NCBI RefSeq assembly: GCF_000974985.2 | Contig: NZ_LAVA02000039.1 | Span: forward strand, 23,919-87,918 | Source: Streptomyces mangrovisoli | GTDB lineage: Bacteria > Actinomycetota > Actinomycetes > Streptomycetales > Streptomycetaceae | DNA: 64,000 bases | Reading direction: 5' to 3' | Shown here: positions 1-7,203 of the stretch, one piece after another | Position numbering within the stretch: position 1 is the first letter of the stretch | Layout of the letters: the number at the start of each line of letters is the position of its first letter | Position numbers and translations under genes: made by a program | Notes under the pieces: model-generated | What the model was told of the DNA's origin: nothing | What the model saw: the letters and a program-made list of their open reading frames with translations, nothing else | Database searches by the model: none

Positions 1-254
1 TGGGAGCGCACCGGGTCGAGCAGTTCGTCGCCGGCGGCGGCGCAGGACTGCCAGTCGGCCCAGATCAGCGCGACCGCGCCGGGGTCCTCGTCGGCCAGTT
101 CCAGCGGCTCGGGGAGGAGTTCGCGCACGCGGGCGGGGTCGGTGCGGTACTCGACGGTGAGCAGGTCGCCGGAGTAGTGCCACGGCGGGCTGGGGATCAG
201 CGACGAGGCGCCGCTCGCCGTCTTGGGGTGGAAGTATCCGCGGAGGGTGCTCAC
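1..254 (-). CDS. Acetoacetate decarboxylase-like protein (5' part only)
   Basis: The first 85 codons of a minus-strand gene lie here; the rest is beyond the left edge. The N-terminus reads MSTLRGYFHPKT, followed by a PPWHYSGDLLTVEYRTD stretch and RELLPEPLELAD, the usual opening of acetoacetate-decarboxylase-like (ADC superfamily) proteins. These enzymes decarboxylate or hydrolyse small oxo-acids through a Schiff-base lysine, which would be further downstream and is not visible. The GTG start overlaps the TGA of the ferredoxin reductase gene (GTGA), so it is probably translationally coupled as third gene of the ferredoxin/reductase operon. The family call is fairly good; the substrate is unknown. 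Confidence 0.75.
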   Translation of the reverse strand, partial: MSTLRGYFHPKTASGASSLIPSPPWHYSGDLLTVEYRTDPARVRELLPEPLELADEDPGAVALIWADWQSCAAAGDELLDPVRS

Positions 255-1558
255 TCGGGGGCTCCTTGGCCGGTCAGGACGGGCAGTGCGGGCACGGCGG
301 CCACGTCGGGCGCGGCCGACAGGGCGGGCGCGGCCGACAGGGCGGGCGCGGCCGACAGGGCGGGCTGCTTGAGCAGCTGGGCGCGGTAGCGGGCGGCGCC
401 CATGACGGCGGACTGGCCGCCCAGCGCGATGACGCCGACCAGCAGGCCGTCGGTGTGGTAGCCGACGAGCAGGTCGCCGTCCTCGTCGCCGTGCAGGACG
501 CGCACGTCGTCGAGGCCGAGCGCGGGGGCGCCGAAGGACTGGAGGCGGAAGTCGTGCTGGTCGCTCCAGAAGGTGGGCAGCGGGGCGAAGGGCTCGCGCC
601 CGGTGCCGCCGGTGCCGTTCAGGTGGGCGGTCAGGGTGACGGCGGCGTGCTTGGCGGTGTCCGTGGGGATGGACCAGTGCTCGACCCGGCGGGGCACGCC
701 GTCGTAGCGGGCGTTGGGGAAGCGGGCGACGTCGCCGACCGCGACCACATCGGGGCGGCCGCCGGCGCGCAGGTGCTCGTCGGTGAGGACGCCGTCGGTG
801 AGGTCGAGGCCGTTGCCGTCCAGCCACTCGGTGTTGGCGAGGGAGCCGACCGATTCCACGACGACGTCGGCGGGCAGCACCCGGCCGTCGGAGAGGACCA
901 CGCCGGTGACCCGGTCGCCGCCCTCGAAGGCGGTCACGCCGGTGCCGAGGGCGAAGCGCACGCCGCGCTCCTCGTGCCGGCGCAGCAGGGCGCGGGCGAG
1001 CAGCTCGCCGAGCGGGCCGACCATGGGCAGCGGCATGGGGTCGACGACGGTGACCTCGGCGGCGCCGAGGCCGAGGGCGGTGGCGGCGACCTCGCAGCCG
1101 ATGAAGCCCCCGCCGACCACGACGACGCGGGCGCCGGGCCGGCTGAGGTCGGCGTGCAGGCCCTGGGCGTCGGCGAGGGTGCGCACGGTGTGCCGGCCGG
1201 TGAGCGGGCCGGGGCAGCGCAGCCGGCGCGGGCGCATCCCGGTGGCGACGACGAGGCCGGCGTAGGGCAGGCGCTCGCCGTCGGCGAGTTCGACGTGGCG
1301 GGCGTCGAGGTCGGCGGCGACGATCCTGGTGCCGAGGCGCCACTCGACGTCGCGGACGCTGGCGCGGGGCCGGAAGGCGAGGGACTCGAAGGGCGCCTTG
1401 CCCGCGAGGACCTCCTTCGACAGCGGGGGCCGGTTGTACGGCATGTGGGGCTCGTCCCCGATCACGGTGACCGGCCCGTCCCAGCCGGCGGCGCGCAGCT
1501 GCTCGGCGGCGCGCAGGCCGGCCATCGAGGCACCGGCCACGACGACAGTGGCGCTCAT
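251..1558 (-). CDS. NAD(P)H-dependent ferredoxin reductase, FAD class
   Basis: 435 residues. An FAD-binding motif (VVVAGASMAG) lies at the N-terminus, YNRPPLSKE near residue 45 is typical of BphA4/putidaredoxin-reductase enzymes, a second Rossmann motif (VVVVGGGFIG) binds NAD(P)H, and VVAVGDVARF closes the FAD site. It should pass electrons from NAD(P)H to the ferredoxin encoded 4 nt upstream and so to a P450, most likely the one at 3552-4850. The C-terminus carries three copies of the hexapeptide ALSAAP from an 18-bp tandem repeat, a recent-looking expansion outside the enzyme core. Its stop overlaps the start of the decarboxylase-like gene. Confidence 0.9.
   Translation of the reverse strand: MSATVVVAGASMAGLRAAEQLRAAGWDGPVTVIGDEPHMPYNRPPLSKEVLAGKAPFESLAFRPRASVRDVEWRLGTRIVAADLDARHVELADGERLPYAGLVVATGMRPRRLRCPGPLTGRHTVRTLADAQGLHADLSRPGARVVVVGGGFIGCEVAATALGLGAAEVTVVDPMPLPMVGPLGELLARALLRRHEERGVRFALGTGVTAFEGGDRVTGVVLSDGRVLPADVVVESVGSLANTEWLDGNGLDLTDGVLTDEHLRAGGRPDVVAVGDVARFPNARYDGVPRRVEHWSIPTDTAKHAAVTLTAHLNGTGGTGREPFAPLPTFWSDQHDFRLQSFGAPALGLDDVRVLHGDEDGDLLVGYHTDGLLVGVIALGGQSAVMGAARYRAQLLKQPALSAAPALSAAPALSAAPDVAAVPALPVLTGQGAPE
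310..365. repeat. 18-bp tandem repeat, three copies
   Basis: Units of GGCCGACAGGGCGGGCGC type begin near 310, 328 and 346. They encode the ALSAAP repeats at the C-terminus of the ferredoxin reductase on the minus strand. Confidence 0.9.
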
Positions 1559-1562
1559 GGCG

Positions 1563-1751
1563 TCAGCCCTCGATCCGGATGGCCTGGAGCGGGCAGACGT
1601 CCGCGGCTTCCTCGACCTCGTCGCGCAGGGCGTCGTCGGGCTCGGCGACGTAGGCCAGCCGGCCGGCGTCGTCGAAGCTGAAGACGTCGGGGGAGGCGAA
1701 GACGCACTGGCCGTGGTCCTGGCACTTGTTCATGTCGACGACGACCTTCAT
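1563..1751 (-). CDS. 3Fe-4S ferredoxin of the P450-partner type
   Basis: 62 residues. Cluster ligands read C10-xx-H13-xx-C16 and C53-P54; His replaces the second Cys of a classic 4Fe-4S motif, as in many actinobacterial single-cluster ferredoxins that serve cytochromes P450. It is acidic and ends ADVCPLQAIRIEG. It lies first in the minus-strand operon, 4 nt before the reductase gene, so the two form a redox chain (NAD(P)H to reductase to ferredoxin to P450). The ATG at 1751 is preceded by AGGAGG. The divergent P450 gene is the obvious electron acceptor. Confidence 0.92.
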   Translation of the reverse strand: MKVVVDMNKCQDHGQCVFASPDVFSFDDAGRLAYVAEPDDALRDEVEEAADVCPLQAIRIEG

Positions 1752-1876
1752 GGCCGGTCCTCCTCTTGCTGAGGGCGTGGGGGCGGGGAAAGGCGGAAAA
1801 TGGGGAAAAGGAGGGGCCCGAACCGGCTACGGCCGGGCCCCGCCCGCCAAAGGGGTCCGATGCGAACCCCCTACTC

Positions 1877-1890
1877 GTTTGGCGTCAAAC
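1877..1890. promoter_or_regulatory. Operator-like palindrome 1, GTTTG-N4-CAAAC
   Basis: Inverted repeat GTTTG GCGT CAAAC, immediately downstream of the minus-strand -10 box (1891-1896), where a bound repressor would block initiation of the ferredoxin operon. A second copy of the same arms lies at 1984-1997. Confidence 0.6.
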
Positions 1891-1919
1891 AACATATGAA
1901 GCGACCGGACCCTGGTCAA
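1891..1919 (-). promoter_or_regulatory. Predicted promoter of the ferredoxin operon
   Basis: On the minus strand, TTGACC (1919-1914) is followed after 17 nt by TATGTT (1896-1891), a good match to housekeeping-sigma -35/-10 boxes in an unusually AT-rich stretch. The predicted transcript would start inside the palindrome at 1877-1890. Confidence 0.55.
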
Positions 1920-1956
1920 TAGCTATCCGGATGGATAAATTTTTGCGGCCGGACTC

Positions 1957-1985
1957 TTGCGGGGAGGTGGCGCGCTGCCTACCGT
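1957..1985 (+). promoter_or_regulatory. Predicted promoter of the ligase-P450 operon
   Basis: TTGCGG (1957-1962), a 17-nt spacer and TACCGT (1980-1985). The -10 box abuts palindrome 2, mirroring the arrangement on the other strand. It leaves a leader of about 185 nt before the ligase start. Confidence 0.45.
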
Positions 1986-1997
1986 TTGGGCTCAAAC
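1984..1997. promoter_or_regulatory. Operator-like palindrome 2, GTTTG-N4-CAAAC
   Basis: GTTTG GGCT CAAAC has the same arms and 4-nt spacer as palindrome 1, 107 bp away. It overlaps the predicted plus-strand -10 box. The pair suggests one repressor controlling both divergent operons; no regulator gene for it is visible nearby. Confidence 0.6.
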
Positions 1998-2019
1998 CTC
2001 AAGGCGGTTCCCGCCCCGC

Positions 2020-2087
2020 GCAAGCTCCTCGCAGACTCCCCGCGACCTCTCCGTGAGTCCTCCGCGAGCCCTCTGCGAGCTCCTTGC
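2020..2087 (+). promoter_or_regulatory. Possible leader hairpin before the ligase gene
   Basis: GCAAG-CTC-CTCGCAGA (2020-2035) can pair with TCTGCGAG-CTC-CTTGC (2072-2087): 5 bp plus 8 bp around a symmetric CTC/CTC internal loop. It lies in the predicted 5' leader. No known riboswitch class is recognised. Confidence 0.3.
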
Positions 2088-2178
2088 GGCGGTACGACAC
2101 CGCCCCGATCGCCTGCTCCCCCGGCGCCCGAATCCAGGGCCCGCGGGAGGCGTCCCGACATCCCCCGAGGAGATCCCG

Positions 2179-3534
2179 GTGAGCGCATCCGACTCCCCGC
2201 CCGACCGCCGTCACCTGGACCGGCTCAGCGCCGAGGGCATCGACGTCGTACGGGTGACCTACCCCGACCTCATCGGCACCGAGCGGGCCCGCGACGTCCT
2301 GGTGGACCACCTGCCCGCGGCCTGCGACCACGGCCTGGCCTTCTGCCGCGCCGTCTACCACACCACCCCGCAGGGCGACGTGGTCCCGGTCTCCGGCGGC
2401 CTGGACGCGGGACTGCCCGACGTCAGCGTGCGCCCCGACCTGTCCACCCTCGCCCCGCTCCCCTGGGAGCCCGGCGTGGCCACCTGCCTAGCCGACGCCA
2501 CCGACCCGGCGACCGGGCAGCCCACCCCCGAGTCGCCGCGCGCCCTGCTGCGCACCGTGCTCGACCGGTGCGCCGAGCACGGCCTGAGCCCGGTCGTCGG
2601 TCCGGAGCTGGAGTACTTCCTGTGCGAGCCGGACGCCGAGACCCCGCGCGGCTGGCGCCGCTACAGCGGGACGCCGGGCGCCGTGTACACGGCCGGCCTG
2701 CGCGCCGACCCGGACAACCATCTGCTGCGCACCCTGAGGCAGTTGCGGGGCCTCGGCATCGGTGTCACCAACGGCAACCACGAGTTCGACGGCGGCCAGT
2801 TCGAGATCAACCTGACCCACTCCGACGCGCTCGACGCGGCGGACCGCGCCTTCCGCTTCAAGTCGGCGGTCAAGGAACTGGCCCGCAAGGAGGGCCGCCT
2901 GGCCACCTTCATGGCCAAGCCGTTCAACGACGCGGGCGGCTCCGGCTTCCATCTCCACCTGTCCTGCGCGGACCTGGACGGGCGCAACGTCTTCGCCGAC
3001 CCGGCGGCGCCCTACGGCCTGTCCGCCACCGCCCGGCACGCGGTGGCCGGCGTCCTCGCGCACGCCCCGGCCCTGGCCGCGCTGGCCAACCCGACCGTCA
3101 ACTCCTACAAGCGGTTCGGGCCCGACACCCTCGCGCCCTGGCTGATCGACTGGGGCCTGGACAACCGCAGCGCGATGGTCCGCATCCCGCCGGAGCGCGG
3201 CGCGGGCGCCCGCCTGGAGCTGCGCCTGGGCGACGCCAGCGCCAACCCCTACCTGCTGATCGCCGGAACCGTCGCCGCCGCCCTGCTGGGCGTCCAGGCC
3301 GGCGAGGAGCCGCCCGCCCCGCTGGAGGGCTACGGCTACGACCCGAGCAGGTCGGCCCTGCTGCCGACCTCCCTGCCCGCCGCCCTCGACGCGTTCGAGG
3401 CGGACACCGCCCTGACCGACCTCCTCGGCAAGGACTTCGCCACCGCCTTCCTCAGCTACAAGCGGGACGAAGTAGAACGCTTCCAACGGCACGTCACCGA
3501 CTGGGAGTTCACCGAGTACGGCTACCACCTGTGA
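2179..3534 (+). CDS. Glutamine-synthetase-like gamma-glutamyl-amine ligase
   Basis: 451 residues from the GTG at 2179, chosen because CGAGGAG lies at 2166-2172; the frame stays open upstream but without a better start. Class I glutamine-synthetase landmarks are present: GPELEYFL (metal-binding Glu), NGNHEFDGGQFEINLTH, FMAKPFNDAGGSGFHLHLS, NPTVNSYKRF and an ASANPYL ending. Divergent paralogues of this kind (GlnA3/GlnA4 of Streptomyces, IpuC, TdnQ/AtdA1, PipC) ligate glutamate to amines rather than ammonia. The neighbouring P450 and ferredoxin point the same way: substrate amines may be gamma-glutamylated or the product used in amine oxidation. The exact amine cannot be read from sequence. It is followed after 17 nt by the P450 gene. 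Confidence 0.85.
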   Translation: MSASDSPPDRRHLDRLSAEGIDVVRVTYPDLIGTERARDVLVDHLPAACDHGLAFCRAVYHTTPQGDVVPVSGGLDAGLPDVSVRPDLSTLAPLPWEPGVATCLADATDPATGQPTPESPRALLRTVLDRCAEHGLSPVVGPELEYFLCEPDAETPRGWRRYSGTPGAVYTAGLRADPDNHLLRTLRQLRGLGIGVTNGNHEFDGGQFEINLTHSDALDAADRAFRFKSAVKELARKEGRLATFMAKPFNDAGGSGFHLHLSCADLDGRNVFADPAAPYGLSATARHAVAGVLAHAPALAALANPTVNSYKRFGPDTLAPWLIDWGLDNRSAMVRIPPERGAGARLELRLGDASANPYLLIAGTVAAALLGVQAGEEPPAPLEGYGYDPSRSALLPTSLPAALDAFEADTALTDLLGKDFATAFLSYKRDEVERFQRHVTDWEFTEYGYHL

Positions 3535-3551
3535 CGACCGGGAGATCCATC

Positions 3552-4850
3552 ATGACCACGCACGCCCAGCTGCCCTCCGTCCGCGAGGCGGTCCAGGAAC
3601 CGCTTCCGCTGGGGGACGTGAACCTCGCCGACCTCGACAACTTCACGGACGGCGTCACGCCGTACCGCATGTTCCACACCCTGCGCCACGAGGACCCCGT
3701 CCACTGGCAGCCCGAGGAGGAGCCCAACTCCGGCTTCTGGTCGGTGACCCGGCACGCCGACATCGCCCGGGTCGACCGCGACGCGGAGACCTTCACCTCC
3801 ACCCGGTTCGTCAACCTGGAAGAGGTCGACGACGACCAGATCAAGAAGCGCGCCTCCATCCTGGAGCTCGACGGCGTCCGCCACCGCGCCCTGCGCAGCC
3901 TGATCCAGCGCCAGTTCGGCGCGACCGTGATCAACGGCTACACCGACTTCCTGCGCGGCCTGACCGCGCAGACCCTCGACGCGGCGCTCGCCAAGGGCTC
4001 GTTCGACTTCGTGAAGGAGGTCTCCGCCGACTTCCCGATCAACGTGCTGGCCCGCCTGCTCGACGTGCCGCCGGAGGACAACCAGCAGCTCATCGACTGG
4101 GGCAACCGGATCATCGGCAACACCGACCCGGACTACGCCGACGTGCTGCTGCACAGCGCCGAGAGCGAGAAGTACCGCGACCTGCCGTTCCGCTCCCCCG
4201 CCTCCCTCGAAGTCTTCGACTACGGACGGGAACTGGCCCGCCAGCGGCGCGGTGGCGACGGCACCGACCTGGTCTCCCGCCTGGTCAACCAGACCCCGCG
4301 CGACGGAGTCCCGCTGTCCGGGCAGGACTTCGACAACTTCTTCCTGCTGCTGGTGGTCGCGGGCAACGAGACCACCCGGCACACCATCTCCCACTCGATG
4401 CTGGCCCTGCTCCAGCACCCCGAGCAGCTCGCCCGCCTCAAGGACGACCCCTCGCTCATCCCCACGGCCGTCGAGGAGTTCCTGCGCTGGGCCTCCCCCG
4501 TCTACCACTTCCGCCGCACCGCCACCCGTGACGTCGAGCTCGGCGGCAAGCGGATCAAGGAAGGCGACAAGGTCGTCATGTGGTACGCCTCCGGCAACCG
4601 CGACGAGGAGGTCTTCGGCGACCCCTACGAGTTCGACGTGGCCCGGCAGAACAACGACCACGTCACCTTCGGCAAGGGCAGCCCGCACCTGTGCCTGGGC
4701 AACCTGCTCGCCCGCACCGAGATCCGCATCATGTTCGAGGAGCTCATCCCGCGCATCGCGGACATCCGGCTGGCCGGCGACATCCCGCGGGTCCGCTCGA
4801 ACTTCGTCAACGGCATCAAGAAGCTGCCGGTCGAGGTGACGACGGTCTGA
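3552..4850 (+). CDS. Cytochrome P450
   Basis: 432 residues, a soluble bacterial P450. The I-helix oxygen-activation motif is VVAGNETTRH, the K-helix reads EEFLRW (ExxR), and the haem loop FGKGSPHLCLGN places the thiolate ligand at Cys381. The ATG at 3552 follows GGGAGATCC. It lacks any fused redox partner and so should use the ferredoxin and reductase encoded divergently at 251-1751. Its pairing with a glutamine-synthetase-like ligase and a 3Fe-4S ferredoxin resembles the pip genes for secondary cyclic amine oxidation in mycobacteria, but the CYP family cannot be fixed by eye. Substrate unknown. Confidence 0.93.
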   Translation: MTTHAQLPSVREAVQEPLPLGDVNLADLDNFTDGVTPYRMFHTLRHEDPVHWQPEEEPNSGFWSVTRHADIARVDRDAETFTSTRFVNLEEVDDDQIKKRASILELDGVRHRALRSLIQRQFGATVINGYTDFLRGLTAQTLDAALAKGSFDFVKEVSADFPINVLARLLDVPPEDNQQLIDWGNRIIGNTDPDYADVLLHSAESEKYRDLPFRSPASLEVFDYGRELARQRRGGDGTDLVSRLVNQTPRDGVPLSGQDFDNFFLLLVVAGNETTRHTISHSMLALLQHPEQLARLKDDPSLIPTAVEEFLRWASPVYHFRRTATRDVELGGKRIKEGDKVVMWYASGNRDEEVFGDPYEFDVARQNNDHVTFGKGSPHLCLGNLLARTEIRIMFEELIPRIADIRLAGDIPRVRSNFVNGIKKLPVEVTTV

Positions 4851-4851
4851 T

Positions 4852-4966
4852 CGGCCGACTCTTCAGGGCCGCGGCCGACTCTTCAGGGCCGCGGCTCCGC
4901 CCGGGGGGCGATCCTCAAGGACGCGGGTCCGCCCGGGAGGGCGATCCTCAAGGACGCGGGTCCGCC
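4852..4966. repeat. Two adjacent tandem duplications
   Basis: A 20-bp unit (4852-4871, 4872-4891) is followed by a 28-bp unit repeated with 33-bp period (4906-4933, 4939-4966). The second copy of the latter runs into the 3' end of the MarR gene and encodes its last residues, so that C-terminus seems to come from a local duplication. Confidence 0.85.
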
Positions 4967-5373
4967 TGGGAGTTGAGCCGGTCCAGCAGGACGAGCAGGG
5001 CGGCGCGGTCGTCGCCGGTCAGCGGGGCGAAGCACTCCGCCAGCACCTCCCCGGCGACCGCGTGCCCCGCGGCCAGGACCCGCTCCCCCGCAGGGGTGAG
5101 GTGATGTTCGATGCGCCGGCCGTGCCCCGGCCGGCGCTCGACCAGGTCCTGCGCGGCCAGCCGCCCGACGAGCGTGCCGAACGCCTGCTCGCTCTGGAAG
5201 GTCGCGGCCGCCAGCTCCCGCGCGGACGCGCCCGGTGTACGGCTGATCGCGCGCAGCGCGTCCCACTGGGCGAGCGTGGTGCCCGCCGACGCGAGGGCGC
5301 TGTCCAGCGCCCGGTGCTGGCGGTACTGGGTCTGCTTGACCGCCCGGCCGAGACGTTGCAGGTCATCGTGCAT
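4948..5373 (-). CDS. MarR family transcriptional regulator
   Basis: 141 residues. A winged helix-turn-helix spans about residues 30-100: the recognition region is SARELAAATFQSEQAFGTLVGRLAAQ and the wing is VERRPGHGRRIEHHLT. It is divergent from the alpha/beta hydrolase gene at 5435, with a 12-bp perfect palindrome in the 61-bp gap. It therefore probably represses itself and the hydrolase, released by a small ligand as usual for the family. The end of the gene overlaps a tandem duplication. It converges with the P450 gene and probably does not belong to that unit. Confidence 0.88.
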   Translation of the reverse strand: MHDDLQRLGRAVKQTQYRQHRALDSALASAGTTLAQWDALRAISRTPGASARELAAATFQSEQAFGTLVGRLAAQDLVERRPGHGRRIEHHLTPAGERVLAAGHAVAGEVLAECFAPLTGDDRAALLVLLDRLNSQADPRP

Positions 5374-5394
5374 GAGGGGAGTCTACCCGACGAC

Positions 5395-5406
5395 TAAGCT
5401 AGCTTA
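5395..5406. promoter_or_regulatory. Palindromic operator TAAGCTAGCTTA
   Basis: Perfect 12-bp palindrome in the AT-rich gap between the divergent MarR and hydrolase genes. A weaker inverted pair GCTT-N4-AAGC (5402-5413) overlaps it. Probably the MarR binding site. Confidence 0.55.
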
Positions 5407-5434
5407 AATAAGCATCTTTAGTTAGGCTGTCGGC

Positions 5435-6262
5435 ATGACGACGACACCTGAACCCACCGCGCCCGAGCACACCACGCGGCCGCACCCCGACCTGCCGCTC
5501 ACCGTCCGCGAGGCAGGCGCCGGCCGCCCGGTGCTCGTCCTGCACGGCGGCGGAGGCCCCGCCACCGTCGCGGGACTCGCCGAGCACCTCTCCCGGGCCG
5601 CGCACACCCTCACCCCCGTGCACCCCGGCTGGGACGGCACGCCCCGCCCGGACTGGCTGACCGGGGTCGACGACCTCGCCCTCGCCTACCTGCGCCTCCT
5701 CGCCGACCGGGGTCTGGACGACGTACTGGTCGTCGGCTCCTCCCTCGGCGGCTGGATCGCGGCCGAGATGGCCGTACGGGACACCGCGGGCATCCTCAGC
5801 GGGCTGGTCCTGATCGACGCCGTCGGCATCGACGTGCGCGAGGCGCCGATCCCGGACTTCTTCGCGCTCGACGCCCGCGGGGTCGCCGAGCACTCCTGGC
5901 ACGACCCCGAGCGCTTCCACGTCGACCCCGCGACCCTGCCGCCCGCCGAACTCGCCCGCCGCGGCGCCAACATGGCCACGATGCGGATCCTCGCCGAGGA
6001 CCCGTACATGCACGACCCGAAGCTGCGGCGCCGCCTCGGCCGGGTCCGCACCCCCGCCCTGCTCGTGTGGGGCGAGAGCGACCGCATCGTCACTCCGGCC
6101 TACGGCGCCGCGTACGCCGCCTCGTTCGGCGACGGCCGCCTGGAGGTCGTACGGGAGGCGGGCCATCTGCCGCACGTGGAACGGCCGGAGGCGGTCCTCG
6201 CGCTGGTCGACCGGCACGCGAAGGAGACGGCGGGCGGCCGCCCGGGGACCTCCGCGGACTGA
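5435..6262 (+). CDS. Alpha/beta hydrolase
   Basis: 275 residues. Oxyanion strand VLVLHGGGGP, nucleophile elbow GSSLGG (Ser), acid strand LLVWGESDRIV (Asp) and catalytic His in AGHLPHVERPE give a complete triad. No signal peptide is seen, so it is cytoplasmic. The fold covers esterases, C-C bond hydrolases and lactonases; the substrate is not predictable. Divergent from a MarR gene with a palindrome between them, suggesting ligand-induced expression. It is convergent with the SDR gene, 23 nt apart. Confidence 0.88.
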   Translation: MTTTPEPTAPEHTTRPHPDLPLTVREAGAGRPVLVLHGGGGPATVAGLAEHLSRAAHTLTPVHPGWDGTPRPDWLTGVDDLALAYLRLLADRGLDDVLVVGSSLGGWIAAEMAVRDTAGILSGLVLIDAVGIDVREAPIPDFFALDARGVAEHSWHDPERFHVDPATLPPAELARRGANMATMRILAEDPYMHDPKLRRRLGRVRTPALLVWGESDRIVTPAYGAAYAASFGDGRLEVVREAGHLPHVERPEAVLALVDRHAKETAGGRPGTSAD

Positions 6263-6285
6263 GCGGGCGGCCGCTCGGCGGCTAC

Positions 6286-6987
6286 CTACCGCTTGAGCTG
6301 CTGGTACAGGTCCGCGAGGTCCCCCGCGAGCGCGGACTTGACCTGGCGCGAGACGTCGTCGGCGAGGACCTCGTACGCGCCGGACTCGACGCCGTCGAGG
6401 GCGGCCGCGGCGATGTCGCGCGGGTCGCTCTTGGGCGCGTCGACGGCGGCGGCCATGTCGGTGTCCACGTACCCGACATGCAGACCGGTGACCTCGATGC
6501 CGCGCGGACGCAGGTGCAGGCGCAGGGAGTTGGACTGCGACCACAGCGCCGCCTTGGAGGCGCTGTAGGGGGTGCCGTCGGCGAACCAGGACAGCGCCGA
6601 GTGGACGTTGAGGATGTGACCGCCGCCGTTGCGCTCGATCACCGGCACGAAGGCCCGGGTGAGCAGCAGGGGGCCGAAGAAGTTGACCTCCAGGTCGCGG
6701 CGGACGTCCTCGATCGGGGAGGCTAGGTAGTCCGCGCCGGTCGCGACGCCCGCGTTGTTGATCAGCACGGTGACGTCCCGCGCGGCCTCGGCGACGGCCG
6801 CCACGGAGGCGGGGTCGGTGACCTCCAGCGCGAGCGGGACCGCGTCGGGGTGCACGACGGAACGCGGGTCGCGGGCGGTGGCGTAGACCTTGCCGGCGCC
6901 TCGCGCGAAGGCCTCCTCCACCAGGGCCTTTCCTATGCCCCGGCTGCCGCCGGTGACGAGGACGACGGAGTTCTTGAGCGTGGTCAT
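6286..6987 (-). CDS. Short-chain dehydrogenase/reductase (SDR)
   Basis: 233 residues from the ATG at 6987, which has GGAGGA 6 nt upstream; the longer open frame lacks such a site. Classical SDR features: VTGGSRGIGKAL (NAD(P)-binding TGxxxGxG), NNAG, a catalytic Ser (NVHSALSW) and PYSASKAALW (YxxxK). It should oxidise or reduce a small alcohol/ketone. Two strong 14-16 bp palindromes lie in its promoter region, implying tight repression by a TetR-type protein, yet no tetR gene adjoins. The PadR gene upstream on the same strand starts more than 200 nt away. Confidence 0.92.
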   Translation of the reverse strand: MTTLKNSVVLVTGGSRGIGKALVEEAFARGAGKVYATARDPRSVVHPDAVPLALEVTDPASVAAVAEAARDVTVLINNAGVATGADYLASPIEDVRRDLEVNFFGPLLLTRAFVPVIERNGGGHILNVHSALSWFADGTPYSASKAALWSQSNSLRLHLRPRGIEVTGLHVGYVDTDMAAAVDAPKSDPRDIAAAALDGVESGAYEVLADDVSRQVKSALAGDLADLYQQLKR

Positions 6988-7008
6988 GGCTTCCTCCGGA
7001 AGAGCTGT

Positions 7009-7024
7009 GAAACCGATCGGTTTC
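7009..7024. promoter_or_regulatory. Palindrome GAAACCGATCGGTTTC
   Basis: Perfect 16-bp palindrome 22 bp upstream of the SDR start. It is the first of two near-identical sites, centre-to-centre distance 35 bp. The form (AAACCGATCGGTTT) is typical of TetR-family operators. Confidence 0.75.
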
Positions 7025-7044
7025 CTGCCGTCGCGACCCAACGT

Positions 7045-7058
7045 AAACCGATCGGTTT
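7045..7058. promoter_or_regulatory. Palindrome AAACCGATCGGTTT, second copy
   Basis: Perfect 14-bp palindrome with the same core as 7009-7024. Two sites on nearly the same helical face suggest cooperative binding of a dimeric repressor over the SDR promoter. Confidence 0.75.
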
Positions 7059-7203
7059 CCGCGCGCAAGCCGCGGAGGAGCAACGGAGGAGCCGCGAAGG
7101 AGTCGCGATCACGGGGAAGCGGGGACCCACCTGGGGATTCAGCTTTGAAAATCAAACCAGCGGGGTCGGAAAACGGCCGCCGGGGCGGGGTATCGGGCCG
7201 CGG

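Noticed and set aside
1986..4850. A 954-codon plus-strand frame joining the ligase region and the P450
   Set aside because: Only its last 432 codons (from 3552) are P450; the upstream part is Arg/Pro-rich out-of-frame reading of the ligase gene, so it is not a fusion.
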